Shown: one piece after another, positions 8,998 to 17,472 of the stretch
Layout of the letters: each line of letters opens with the position of its first letter
Numbering within the stretch: the first letter of the stretch is position 1
NCBI RefSeq assembly: GCF_049310885.1
Contig: NZ_JBMDYO010000001.1
Span: 744,001-808,000 of the forward strand
DNA: 64,000 bases
Source of the DNA: CAYZJV01 sp049310885
GTDB lineage: Bacteria; Spirochaetota; Spirochaetia; Sphaerochaetales; Sphaerochaetaceae
Direction: 5' to 3'
Notes under the pieces: generated by a model
Seen by the model: only the letters and a program-made list of their open reading frames with translations
What the model was told of the DNA's origin: nothing
Databases searched by the model: none
Translations under genes and position numbers: made by a program

Positions 8998-10257
8998 ATG
9001 AGAAAATATATATCATATGTGACGATTGCAGCCATGATATTGGTTGGAGGCACCATCGGTGCCAAGGATATCGCTTTCAATGGCATGCTCCGCAGTTATA
9101 CGGGAGTGAGTGTCATGGATGCGAATCTCACCAAGAACGAACAGACCCTCGACCTTACCCTCGAAGGTTGGGGTGATATGACTCGTCTGGTGGTCAATCC
9201 CTATGCTTATGTAGGAATCGAAAGTGAACCCGAATTGGGCATACGTGAAGCCTATATCGATTTCTTTTTCGATGATGCCGATATCAGAGTCGGTAAACAG
9301 GCTATCATGTGGGGGCAAGCCGAAGGCGCATTCATCACCGATATCGTAAGTCCCCGTGATATGAGATCGTTCATACTGGCCGACTTCAGGGAAATCCGAA
9401 AGGGTATTCCTGCGGTGAAGGCCGACTACTATGCAGGATCCTATACCTTCGAAGGGATCTGGATTCCACAGTTCGTTCCCTCATCCATGCCTGCTAGCGA
9501 CTCCATTTGGACTAGAGAGATGCCTCTACCCTTTCCGGCAGGAACTTCAGTAACCGTCAACGATCCCGATAGTCCTGCCTTGAATTTAGAGAACAGTGAA
9601 ATTTTCGGGAAGATCCGTTATTTCGGCCCCCGCATCAGTTGGGAAGTCATGGGAGGCTATGCTTGGACAGATGAGCCCTATATCGAGTCTATGACACTCC
9701 CCCCAGCAGTCACTGACCCAGAGGCAAATCAAGCGTATGGGCGGTATACCGTGGTAGGAGGAAGTTTCAGTACTACCCTCGGCAACGCTGTCCTCCGTGG
9801 AGAAGCCGCTGCCTACCTGGACAAGCCCTTCTCAGTGGTCTCGGGAGCATTCCCGGCGGTTTCAGTTTCAGTAGAGGAACGCCACCAGCTGCAGGCTTTG
9901 GCTGGACTAGACTGGAGTCTATGGGGTATGGAAATGTCGGGACAGTACATTCTCTCCTATATCCACAATTACACCGATGGTATGATTGAACAGGGAAAGA
10001 TGCTCAATGAAATGGGTCATACGGTCACCTTCAGGGTCCAGGACACCTATATGGACGACCGGCTCACGGCGAAAATCTTCACCTATGTGGAACTCGATCC
10101 GATGAATGCGCTGATACGCCCATCGCTCTCCTGGTCACTGGAAGATGGAGTGCTATTGGAAGGAGGTCTTGAGATCTTCGTTGGTGATGAAGATGGTACA
10201 TTCGGAGCCTATGAGGATAACTCTATGGGATACGTATCCCTGCGTTGGTATTTCTAG
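8998..10257 (+). CDS. Outer-membrane beta-barrel protein (DUF1302/porin-like)
   Basis: 419 residues. Signal peptide about 1-22 (ends GTIGAK). The rest is alternating short polar/hydrophobic strands rich in Y, W, G and D, and the C-terminus ends YVSLRWYF, a terminal aromatic signature recognised by the BAM machinery. An early segment (VGKQAIMWGQAEGAFITDIVS) resembles the start of DUF1302/alginate-porin barrels that accompany MMPL operons in Proteobacteria. AGGAGG precedes the ATG. Third gene of the TetR-controlled operon and followed by a terminator. Its function as the outer-membrane exit or entry point is inferred. Confidence 0.75.
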   Translation: MRKYISYVTIAAMILVGGTIGAKDIAFNGMLRSYTGVSVMDANLTKNEQTLDLTLEGWGDMTRLVVNPYAYVGIESEPELGIREAYIDFFFDDADIRVGKQAIMWGQAEGAFITDIVSPRDMRSFILADFREIRKGIPAVKADYYAGSYTFEGIWIPQFVPSSMPASDSIWTREMPLPFPAGTSVTVNDPDSPALNLENSEIFGKIRYFGPRISWEVMGGYAWTDEPYIESMTLPPAVTDPEANQAYGRYTVVGGSFSTTLGNAVLRGEAAAYLDKPFSVVSGAFPAVSVSVEERHQLQALAGLDWSLWGMEMSGQYILSYIHNYTDGMIEQGKMLNEMGHTVTFRVQDTYMDDRLTAKIFTYVELDPMNALIRPSLSWSLEDGVLLEGGLEIFVGDEDGTFGAYEDNSMGYVSLRWYF

Positions 10258-10281
10258 TACCCTTTTCTCGATATCGATACC

Positions 10282-10316
10282 GAGGTCCATGGCATTGCTG
10301 TGGACCTCACCTTTTT
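10282..10316 (+). terminator. Rho-independent terminator of the MMPL operon
   Basis: Perfect 8-bp stem GAGGTCCA / TGGACCTC with an 11-base loop, followed within four bases by a run of five T. It begins 24 bases after the barrel stop codon and separates that operon from the prenyltransferase promoter. Confidence 0.85.
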
Positions 10317-10341
10317 CTAGCAGCCTTTTTTCTTCAAGGAA

Positions 10342-10376
10342 TTCGCAAACTATCGAATTTACGCTATAGTGCTGGC
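10342..10376 (+). promoter_or_regulatory. Leaderless-type promoter of the prenyltransferase gene
   Basis: TTCGCA at 10342-10347, a 17-base spacer, then TATAGT at 10365-10370, only six bases before the ATG at 10377. No Shine-Dalgarno is visible, so transcription should start at or next to the start codon. The same geometry is seen at era, rlpA and lysS. Confidence 0.65.
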
Positions 10377-11276
10377 ATGACTATCACCCAGTTTAACCGC
10401 ATAGTGGAAATTCGCACGAAAATCATTAGCATGGGCACCTTCCTTTGCGGAAGTCTCTATGCCGCCATGGTCACCGGAGAGTGGTCGTGGAGTCGCTTTT
10501 TGGTAATGGCTTTCGCTGTTCTCTTTGTCGATATGGGGACCACAGGTTTTAACAGTTACTTCGATTTCACCAGCGGTACGGATAAGGCGGAGCTCAACTT
10601 CGAGCGTGACAAGGTCCTGGTACACGAAGGTGTCGATCCTCAGTTAGCGCTTCTCATCTCCCTTGCCTTGTTCGGTGCGGCAGCGGTTCTTGGTCTCATT
10701 CTCGCATGGTGGACCAGCTTCTATCTGATTGTGGTCGGTGGAATCTGCATGGGTGTAGGCTTTGTCTATACAGGAGGGCCCTACCCCATCTCTAGGACTC
10801 CATTCGGGGAACTCTTCGCAGGTGGTTTTCTGGGAACGGTGCTCTTCGGTATAAGCTACTATGTCCAATCGCTCTCGGTCGATTGGCACAGTATCATCGT
10901 TTCGTTACCTCTGCTCATCCTTATTGGAATGATCCTTACAGTAAATAATACCTGTGACCGCGAGGCAGATACAGTAGCTGGAAGAAAAACACTTTCGATT
11001 GTTTTGAGTGAACGCACAATCGGCAACCTTATGCGATCGATGGTACTGGTATCGTTCTTTTTCCCGATGGCGCTTGCCATGGTTAATTTCTTGCCAATGG
11101 TAACGATCCCTTGCATGCTCATTGCATTCATTCCTGCATGGAAGACTTTGCTTCACATGGAAAAGAGAGGCTTCTCCCTTAAAACAAAAGGTCCCTCTAT
11201 GGGTAGCGTATCACAAATCTTCCTTTTTTATTGTGTTGCGTTCCTCGCCAGTATGGTCGGTGCCCTGGTCATGTGA
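10377..11276 (+). CDS. UbiA-family prenyltransferase (MenA-like)
   Basis: 299 residues, about eight or nine membrane helices. The two Asp-rich prenyl-diphosphate sites are visible: N59-S-Y-F-D63 with FTSGTDK after it, and NNTCDREADTVAGRKT at about 190-205. This spacing and the GRKTLSIVL tail of the second motif fit 1,4-dihydroxy-2-naphthoate prenyltransferase (MenA) better than protohaem synthase, but the substrate cannot be proved. The ATG at 10377 is chosen because a longer frame from 10245 overlaps the barrel gene, while a promoter -10 sits six bases upstream. The last 66 bases overlap the convergent methyltransferase gene. Confidence 0.78.
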   Translation: MTITQFNRIVEIRTKIISMGTFLCGSLYAAMVTGEWSWSRFLVMAFAVLFVDMGTTGFNSYFDFTSGTDKAELNFERDKVLVHEGVDPQLALLISLALFGAAAVLGLILAWWTSFYLIVVGGICMGVGFVYTGGPYPISRTPFGELFAGGFLGTVLFGISYYVQSLSVDWHSIIVSLPLLILIGMILTVNNTCDREADTVAGRKTLSIVLSERTIGNLMRSMVLVSFFFPMALAMVNFLPMVTIPCMLIAFIPAWKTLLHMEKRGFSLKTKGPSMGSVSQIFLFYCVAFLASMVGALVM

Positions 11277-11861
11277 CGGACAGTGGCAGACATACCAGTT
11301 GGCTCTTTTTCCTACTTGTATGGTGGTGATAGAAGGGAAAGTCTCTTCCATCTCCTCTTTCGGCCGCTTGATGAAGCCAAAATAATCGCCTTTCTCAAGC
11401 CACTCGACAATGGTTGTGAGGATAGCCCGCTCCTCATTGTAATCGTGGACAACCACCGCTCGTTTGGCAATTCGCATCAATTCTGCATATAGAATCTTCC
11501 TCTCGTGAGGAGGCATCCCGTGGGCAACGTGACTAGTGAAGACAAGATCGAAGCTCTTGTCTTTGAATGGCAGACCATGAATTGCATCTCCCAAAACGAA
11601 GGCCACCCGCTCGTCAGGAACTTTCTTCCGCGCTACTTCGAGCATCTTTTGGGCTGGATCCACCCCTGTCACTTCCAATCCACGAGCACCTAAAACGGCA
11701 CAAAGTGCTCCAGTCCCACATCCGACATCACATACCGAATGCATGGATACCAAATTGATCCGATCCTCATGGGCTTCGAGGATTTCAGAAAATCGCCGCA
11801 TTTGGTAGCGGTGGAACCATCCGTATACTCCGGCGATCGAATTGAATACATCGTTGGCCAT
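11211..11861 (-). CDS. Class I SAM-dependent methyltransferase
   Basis: 216 residues. Start chosen at the ATG at 11859-11861, preceded by AGAGGTGTAGG. Motif I VCDVGCGTGAL at about 41-51 and an acidic residue closing strand 2 (GVDPAQKM) are the SAM site; FDLVFTSHVAH is the post-II/IV region. The N-terminus (FNSIAGVYGWFHRY) resembles UbiE/MenG-like or small-molecule methyltransferases. It is convergent with, and overlaps by 66 bases, the MenA-like prenyltransferase, so a quinone methylation role is possible but unproven. The C-terminal tail, rich in charged residues, lies wholly in the overlap. Confidence 0.8.
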   Translation of the reverse strand: MANDVFNSIAGVYGWFHRYQMRRFSEILEAHEDRINLVSMHSVCDVGCGTGALCAVLGARGLEVTGVDPAQKMLEVARKKVPDERVAFVLGDAIHGLPFKDKSFDLVFTSHVAHGMPPHERKILYAELMRIAKRAVVVHDYNEERAILTTIVEWLEKGDYFGFIKRPKEEMEETFPSITTIQVGKRANWYVCHCPSHDQGTDHTGEERNTIKKEDL

Positions 11862-12068
11862 CCTACACCTCTTGTATAAAGATACCACGGAGAGGAGCTT
11901 CTCGTCGATTGACCTTTTTCCATTCAGTCACTACGATACTGCCTAGGCGATGGGGTTCGCCCAACCTTTTAAAGGGTATAACCGTGGAGAGTCTCCACTG
12001 ATAACTCCTACACAGCAAATTCCCAACTCCCCTATCGTAATGGGTGTGGTGTGTGTAAAGGAGTCCCC

Positions 12069-13280
12069 ATGGCTATCAACTTGGCTGAAATCATCATCCT
12101 CTGTCTCATGGTAGATTGGCTTTTTAGAAAGATCGGCATGCCCGGTCTCATCGGTATGCTTGGTGTAGGCATTGTACTAGGACCATCGGTCCTTGGAGTC
12201 ATGAATCTAGAGATGTTACAAGTCGGTGCAGACTTGCGTATGATTGCCCTTATCGTCATTCTTCTTCGGGCAGGGTTTGAACTCTCTAAAGAGAGTCTGG
12301 ACAAGGTGGGCGTGCAAGCACTCCTGTTGGCATTCCTCCCTGCACTTTTCGAAGCTGTAGCCATAACCATATTCGGTCCAGTCATGCTCGGTCTTACTAG
12401 GATGGAATCGGCGATTCTCGGATGTATACTGGCAGCAGTCTCTCCAGCAGTTGTCGTGCCTATGATGGTTCGCTTCATGCATGAGAAAAGAGGTACTGGA
12501 AAGGGTATACCAACACTCATATTAGCAGCTGCGAGTATTGATGATGTTGTGGTGATCGTAGCATATAGCGTACTTATCGGTATCTATACGGGATCGAATA
12601 TCCATATTGGATGGAAAGTAGCGAGTATACCGATTGCTATAGCAAGTGGAATCCTTGTTGGTATTCTAGCAGGAATAATACTCTATAAAGTATTCGATCG
12701 ATTCAACCCGAGGGCTACCAAGCGTGCAATGGCTATCATTGGGGTGGCTATTGTCCTTGTGCATGTGGGAGATTTCCTTGAAACAAAGGATATCCCATTC
12801 GCAGCACTTCTCGCGGTCATGGCTATCGGGTATGTCATCTTGGAGCATAGACAGCGTATGGCACATGAGATTTCGCTCAAGTTGGGTAAGATCTGGGTAT
12901 TCGCTGAAATCATCCTCTTTTCCATGGTAGGCGCCCAAGTGAACCTCCAAGCCGCCGCGCAAGCAGGTATCTATGGAGCGGCTCTCATCTTGATAGGCTT
13001 GTTCTTCCGTTCTATCGGATCCTATCTATGCACGATAGGGTCTCCCTTCAATCAAAAGGAGCGCCTGTTCATAGTAATATCCTACCTTCCCAAAGCTACC
13101 GTCCAGGCCGCCATAGGGTCCGCACCTTTGTTGGTCATGGCAAGTAGAGGAATGGATACTGTCCCTGGAGAGGTTATCCTTGCGGTTGCAGTCATGAGCA
13201 TAGTACTCACAGCTCCAACGGGAGCTTGGGCGATTGCTTGGGCTGGTAAGCGGTTGTTGCAACAAGAGCCGGCTGCGTGA
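12069..13280 (+). CDS. Cation:proton antiporter, CPA2/KefB-like
   Basis: 403 residues with about 12-13 membrane helices (Na_H_Exchanger family). Landmarks are GLIGMLGVGIVLGPSVLG near residues 25-42, LRAGFELS in the fourth helix, and AAASIDDVVVIVAYS, whose Asp pair is the ion/proton-binding site. The ATG at 12069 follows AAAGGAG at good spacing; an upstream in-frame GTG at 12051 lacks one. No C-terminal TrkA-N or TrkA-C domain is present, so this is the membrane module only. Single-gene unit, convergent with the oligopeptide operon 25 bases away. Ion specificity (Na+ or K+) cannot be read from sequence. Confidence 0.88.
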   Translation: MAINLAEIIILCLMVDWLFRKIGMPGLIGMLGVGIVLGPSVLGVMNLEMLQVGADLRMIALIVILLRAGFELSKESLDKVGVQALLLAFLPALFEAVAITIFGPVMLGLTRMESAILGCILAAVSPAVVVPMMVRFMHEKRGTGKGIPTLILAAASIDDVVVIVAYSVLIGIYTGSNIHIGWKVASIPIAIASGILVGILAGIILYKVFDRFNPRATKRAMAIIGVAIVLVHVGDFLETKDIPFAALLAVMAIGYVILEHRQRMAHEISLKLGKIWVFAEIILFSMVGAQVNLQAAAQAGIYGAALILIGLFFRSIGSYLCTIGSPFNQKERLFIVISYLPKATVQAAIGSAPLLVMASRGMDTVPGEVILAVAVMSIVLTAPTGAWAIAWAGKRLLQQEPAA

Positions 13281-13305
13281 GCCGACTCTCTGGATAGGGA
13301 AAACC

Positions 13306-14292
13306 TTATTTTGTATCGTTCTGTACAACCCAACAGGCTGCCGAATGGCCAGGTGAAACCTCTTTCAACGGTGGATACTGCTGACGACATTTATCCACAG
13401 CATAGGGACACCTTGGATGAAAGTGACACCCTTGTGGTGGATTAATTGGAGAGGGAACATCTCCCATGATGATCCGTTTCTTCCCTTCACGAGCACGTGG
13501 ATCTGTCGCAGGGAAAGCTGTAAACAGTGCTTGAGTGTACGGATGTACATGGTTTCCTACCAGCTCTTGCTTATCAGCGATCTCGACGATACGACCAAGA
13601 TACATCACCATGATTCTCGTTGCGATGAATTCAACGACAGCCAGATCGTGCGCTATGAAGAGGTAAGTGAATCCATACTTCTCCTGCAAGTCAAGCAAGA
13701 GATTCAGAATCTGTGCCTGGACCGAGACATCCAAGGCCGATACCGCCTCATCACAGACGATGAACTCAGGATTCAAAGCCAAGGCTCGCGCGATACCGAT
13801 ACGCTGACGCTGACCTCCAGAGAACTGGTGGGGGTAGCGCAATCGGAAGCGAGGGTTCAACCCGACCTCATCCATCAGCTGTGCAACACGATCTATGCGC
13901 TCTTCTGGTGTTCCAATCTTATGGATATCCAGTGGCTGACCAATGATCTTGGATACCTTTTTACGAGGGTTAAGCGATGAGTAGGGATCTTGAAAGATCA
14001 TCTGCATCTTCAGGGTCATCTCTTTCATAGCTGTGGGATCTTTCGCAAACAAGTCATTGCCGCGATAGAGGACTTCCCCTTCAGTCTTATCGTGAAGACG
14101 CATGATGGTCTTCCCGAGAGTCGACTTTCCACATCCTGATTCTCCAACAACCCCCAGGATTTCTCCCTCGAACACATCCATGGAGACTCCATCGACCGCT
14201 TTCAATGTAGCTTTGGTCTCAGTTGCTCCTTCGCTTTTAATGGTAAAATATTTTTTCAGATCTTTTACTTCTATTATTTTTGAACCACTCAT
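13306..14292 (-). CDS. oppF: Oligopeptide/dipeptide ABC transporter ATP-binding protein, OppF/DppF type
   Basis: 328 residues. Walker A GESGCGKST, Q-loop MIFQDPYSSLNPRK, signature FSGGQRQRIGIARAL, Walker B region EFIVCDEAVSALD, and the family C-terminus with CHFHPRCP and later Cys residues (possible Fe-S site in OppD/F proteins). ATG at 14290-14292 chosen over a GTG nine bases upstream because GGAGG, embedded in the last codons of oppD, is correctly spaced only for the ATG. Last gene of the oligopeptide operon; supplies one of two nucleotide-binding subunits on the cytoplasmic face. Confidence 0.93.
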   Translation of the reverse strand: MSGSKIIEVKDLKKYFTIKSEGATETKATLKAVDGVSMDVFEGEILGVVGESGCGKSTLGKTIMRLHDKTEGEVLYRGNDLFAKDPTAMKEMTLKMQMIFQDPYSSLNPRKKVSKIIGQPLDIHKIGTPEERIDRVAQLMDEVGLNPRFRLRYPHQFSGGQRQRIGIARALALNPEFIVCDEAVSALDVSVQAQILNLLLDLQEKYGFTYLFIAHDLAVVEFIATRIMVMYLGRIVEIADKQELVGNHVHPYTQALFTAFPATDPRAREGKKRIIMGDVPSPINPPQGCHFHPRCPYAVDKCRQQYPPLKEVSPGHSAACWVVQNDTK

Positions 14293-14297
14293 CGGTA

Positions 14298-15299
14298 TCA
14301 CACCTCCTCAACTTTCTGGTAATTGTGGCACCACACCGAATGTGATTCATCCAGTACTGTTTCCGAGGGAAATTCCTTACCACAGATTTCCGAAGCGTAG
14401 GCACAACGGTTCTCGAATGGACAACCGGCACCGATGGTCCTCATATCTGGGACAGTTCCCGTAATCGCCTCCAAACGTTTTGCTCCCTTATACTTCGTAT
14501 TGGAGGGCAATGAATTGAGCAATCCTAAGGTATAGGGGTGTTTCGGTGATTCGAAAATGGAGAATACGTCGGCCTCCTCGACCTTTCTTCCCGCATACAT
14601 TACCACTACCCGATCCGCCATTTCGGCAACGACCCCCATATCATGAGTGATCAGGAGGATTGACATACCAACATCTTTCTTCAAGTCGTTGAGAAGATCC
14701 AAAATCTGAGCTTGTATGGTCACATCCAAGGCTGTAGTGGGTTCATCAGCAATCATCAAGCCCGGCTCTGGTGACGCCAATGCCATTGCAATCATTGCCC
14801 TCTGTCGCATACCACCAGACAATTGGTGGGGATAGGCATGAACCCGCCTCTCAGGAGCGGGAATTTTCACCAATTTGAAGAGTTCGACAGTCCTCTTCAT
14901 AGCCTCTTCCTTGGAAATGTCCTGATGTGTCAGAAAGACATCGGCAATCTGGGAACCTACAGTGAACACGGGATTCAAAGCTGTCATAGGCTCTTGGAAA
15001 ATCATGGAGATTTGGGTACCACGGAGTTTTTCTATCTCGCCCTTCTTGAGTTTGAGAAGATCTTTTCCTCGGAACATGATAGCGCCGCTATCGACCTTAC
15101 CCGGTGGCATGGGATTCAGCTGGTTTATTGAATGTGCTGTCACAGATTTTCCACAACCCGATTCTCCTACCAAGGTCAAGGTCTCGCCTTTACGGATGGT
15201 GATCGAGAGATCACGCACGGCATTGACTACACCTCGCTGAGTATCAAATGAGAAGTTGAGGTTCTCTATAGACAACAGAATATCTTTTTTATCTTCCAT
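14298..15299 (-). CDS. oppD: Oligopeptide/dipeptide ABC transporter ATP-binding protein, OppD/DppD type
   Basis: 333 residues. Walker A GESGCGKSV, Q-loop MIFQEPMTALNPV, signature LSGGMRQRAMIAMAL, Walker B LMIADEPTTALDV, and C-terminal GCPFENRCAYA motif of the OppD group. ATG at 15297-15299 follows AGAAGGAAC; a longer frame would run into the permease gene. Its C-terminal codons contain the ribosome site of oppF, giving translational coupling. Energises import together with OppF. Confidence 0.93.
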   Translation of the reverse strand: MEDKKDILLSIENLNFSFDTQRGVVNAVRDLSITIRKGETLTLVGESGCGKSVTAHSINQLNPMPPGKVDSGAIMFRGKDLLKLKKGEIEKLRGTQISMIFQEPMTALNPVFTVGSQIADVFLTHQDISKEEAMKRTVELFKLVKIPAPERRVHAYPHQLSGGMRQRAMIAMALASPEPGLMIADEPTTALDVTIQAQILDLLNDLKKDVGMSILLITHDMGVVAEMADRVVVMYAGRKVEEADVFSIFESPKHPYTLGLLNSLPSNTKYKGAKRLEAITGTVPDMRTIGAGCPFENRCAYASEICGKEFPSETVLDESHSVWCHNYQKVEEV

Positions 15300-15315
15300 A
15301 TATAATCTGTTCCTT

Positions 15316-16200
15316 CTAGTTTCGCATCTTTGGGTCGAGGATATCTCTAAGTCCATCGCCAAAGAGGTTGAATCCAAGTACTGCTAACAAGATCGCAATA
15401 CCTGGCAATGTCACAATCCACCATGCACTGGTGAGGAACTGCTTAGAGCTGGCAATCATAAGCCCCCATTCAGGTGTGGGGGGCTGGGCTCCCAATCCGA
15501 GGAATGAAAGACCTGCTGAATTGAGGATTGCTTCACCGACTCCCAAGGTAGCCTGTACGATAGTAGGTGAAAGACAGTTTGGAAGTATGGTAAGGAACAT
15601 CAATTCAAAGTCCCCCGCTCCCAAAGCCTTCTCTGCCAGTACATAGTCACTCTCCTTCTCTGCCAATACCGAAGCTCTTACGACACGAGCATATCGGGGA
15701 ATCTGTGAGATTCCGATGGCGACCATCGCATTGGTGAGCGATGGACCGAGAATAGAAACGATGACTATCGTCAACAGGATATACGGGAATGCAAGCATGA
15801 TGTCGATCAGACGCATGACGATCTTATCAAAGATTCCTCCATAATAGGCCGATGTCACACCGATAATGATACCGAAGAAAAGCGATATACCTACGGATAC
15901 GACTCCGATCGTCATTGAAATACGAGCCCCATAGATAAGACGGGAGAGCATATCGCGACCCAAATCGTCGGTACCAAAAGCGTAACCGTCAGTAAACATG
16001 GGAGTCATCCTAGCTGCAACATCCTGGATCAAAGGGTCTCGTGGCGCGACCAAAGGGGCGAATATCGCCATGAGGATGAAGACCGAAATAATACCTAGGC
16101 CAACCATCGCACCTTTGTTCTTCTTAAGATGATACCAAGTCTCTTGGAGCGGAGTGGGCTCTTTGATTCTTGGTGTTTCCACTATTTCAGTTGTTTTCAT
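15316..16200 (-). CDS. oppC: Oligopeptide/dipeptide ABC transporter permease, OppC/DppC type
   Basis: 294 residues, N-terminal cytoplasmic tail (about 1-30), then about six membrane helices with the BPD_transp_1 EAA loop EKALGAGDFELMFLTILPN facing the ATPases, and a conserved FGTDDLGRDMLSRLIYGAR in the first extracytoplasmic region, diagnostic for OppC/DppC. ATG at 16198-16200 is preceded by AGGGGAAAG; a GTG at 16221 overlapping the oppB stop is an alternative start. Third gene of the operon. Confidence 0.93.
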   Translation of the reverse strand: MKTTEIVETPRIKEPTPLQETWYHLKKNKGAMVGLGIISVFILMAIFAPLVAPRDPLIQDVAARMTPMFTDGYAFGTDDLGRDMLSRLIYGARISMTIGVVSVGISLFFGIIIGVTSAYYGGIFDKIVMRLIDIMLAFPYILLTIVIVSILGPSLTNAMVAIGISQIPRYARVVRASVLAEKESDYVLAEKALGAGDFELMFLTILPNCLSPTIVQATLGVGEAILNSAGLSFLGLGAQPPTPEWGLMIASSKQFLTSAWWIVTLPGIAILLAVLGFNLFGDGLRDILDPKMRN

Positions 16201-16217
16201 AATCTTTCCCCTGTCGC

Positions 16218-17234
16218 TCACTGCAGTCGAATTTTTGGATTCACCACGGAATAGAGAATATCCACGGCAAGGTTGATGAGCACGAAGAAGGTGGAAATGA
16301 ATATTATTCCACCCTGTACGGCAGGAAAATCACGTGCTCCGATCGATATGTATATCCATCTTCCGATACCCGGCCATGAGAAGACCGTCTCGGTCAAGAT
16401 CGCTCCACTGAGCAAGAGCCCGAATTGGAGTCCAATGACTGTAATTACCGGCAATAACGCATTACGTAGGGCATAACGGTAAATCACCCGTCGTTCCTTG
16501 ATTCCAGCCGATCGAGCTGTCTTGATATAGTCTTGCTGCATTACTTCGAGCATACTGCTTCTTGTTGTCCTTGCGATAATCGCCAAAGGAATAGTACCCA
16601 ACGCAATCGTCGGAAGGATCAGATGCTGGATTGCAGAGAGCAAGTACTTGGGAGTCCCCTCCCTAAACCACATGATGAATCCATCTATGACATAGAAGTT
16701 GGTGATTGGAGTGAAATAATAGCGGATGTTCATACGACCACCGGTTGGCAAAAGGTCCAGCCATACGGAAAAGACCATAATTAGAACCAATCCAAGCCAG
16801 AACACGGGCATGGAAACGCCTACCAGCGCCCCTCCCATGGTCGTATAATCGACCCAGGTGTTGCGTTTTATCGCAGATGACACCCCCAATAAAATACCCA
16901 ATACTGTAGCGAAAATCATGGCATACCAAGCCAATTCTATCGTTGCAGGGAAACGTGAAGCGATCTCTTCAGCGATCTGTTGCCCTGAGGCGATTGATTT
17001 CCCCAGATCCAATCTGGCAACGCGCCCCAAGTAAATGCCGTACTGTTGGATCAACGGTTTGTCCAATCCCAGCTCAACCCGTAATTGGGCAACCTGCTCG
17101 GCATTGGCCCGTTCACCCAACATGATCCTCGCAGGATCTCCAGGGGCAAGGGCTATCATGAAAAAAACGAGGGTAATGACACCGAACAGTGTTGGAATGA
17201 GTAGTGCCAATCGTTTAAGAATGTGTTTGATCAT
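16218..17234 (-). CDS. oppB: Oligopeptide/dipeptide ABC transporter permease, OppB/DppB type
   Basis: 338 residues, about six membrane helices. The N-terminus KHILKRLALLIPTLFGVITLVF and the ALAPGDPARIMLGERA segment are typical of DppB/OppB, and the EAA loop KTARSAGIKERRVIYRYALR is present. Forms a heterodimeric channel with OppC. It is separated from the binding-protein gene by about 240 bases containing two hairpins, which would let the binding protein be made in excess. Confidence 0.93.
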   Translation of the reverse strand: MIKHILKRLALLIPTLFGVITLVFFMIALAPGDPARIMLGERANAEQVAQLRVELGLDKPLIQQYGIYLGRVARLDLGKSIASGQQIAEEIASRFPATIELAWYAMIFATVLGILLGVSSAIKRNTWVDYTTMGGALVGVSMPVFWLGLVLIMVFSVWLDLLPTGGRMNIRYYFTPITNFYVIDGFIMWFREGTPKYLLSAIQHLILPTIALGTIPLAIIARTTRSSMLEVMQQDYIKTARSAGIKERRVIYRYALRNALLPVITVIGLQFGLLLSGAILTETVFSWPGIGRWIYISIGARDFPAVQGGIIFISTFFVLINLAVDILYSVVNPKIRLQ

Positions 17235-17284
17235 ATAATCCTCGAGATGGAAAGTATCAATACCCCAGGAAAACCCTTGGATCC

Positions 17285-17301
17285 AGGAGGCTCCGCCTCC
17301 T
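17285..17301. repeat. Short perfect hairpin between oppA and oppB
   Basis: Palindrome of 7-bp arms AGGAGGC / GCCTCCT around a 3-base centre, in the spacer between binding-protein and permease genes. Without a T run it is more likely an RNA-stabilising or ribosome-pausing hairpin than a terminator. Confidence 0.5.
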
Positions 17302-17415
17302 AATTCGCCCCAAGGGGTGAGGTATCGACCATACGTTTCTTATACTCGCTAGACAATGGCTCCATTGCATGGCTCCACTGCTTTCGCTTCGTTTGGAAAT
17401 AAACAAAATATCAGA

Positions 17416-17446
17416 CAATCACCCCCAACGACGGGGGGTGATTGTG
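17416..17446. terminator. Strong hairpin downstream of oppA (partial terminator or RNA stabiliser)
   Basis: Perfect 12-bp stem ACAATCACCCCC / GGGGGTGATTGT with a 7-base loop, 27 bases beyond the oppA stop codon. On the transcript the following bases are only moderately T-rich, so read-through to oppB is expected. Such hairpins after a binding-protein gene commonly protect the upstream mRNA and lower permease expression. Confidence 0.65.
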
Positions 17447-17472
17447 CTTGATTCCACAGTTCGGGAAAAAGT

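Noticed and set aside
10245..10376. N-terminal extension of the prenyltransferase frame
   Set aside because: Runs back over the barrel gene end and the terminator; the domain begins after the ATG at 10377.
13417..13980. 187-codon plus-strand frame
   Set aside because: Antisense to oppF; composition and lack of motifs mark it as a shadow.
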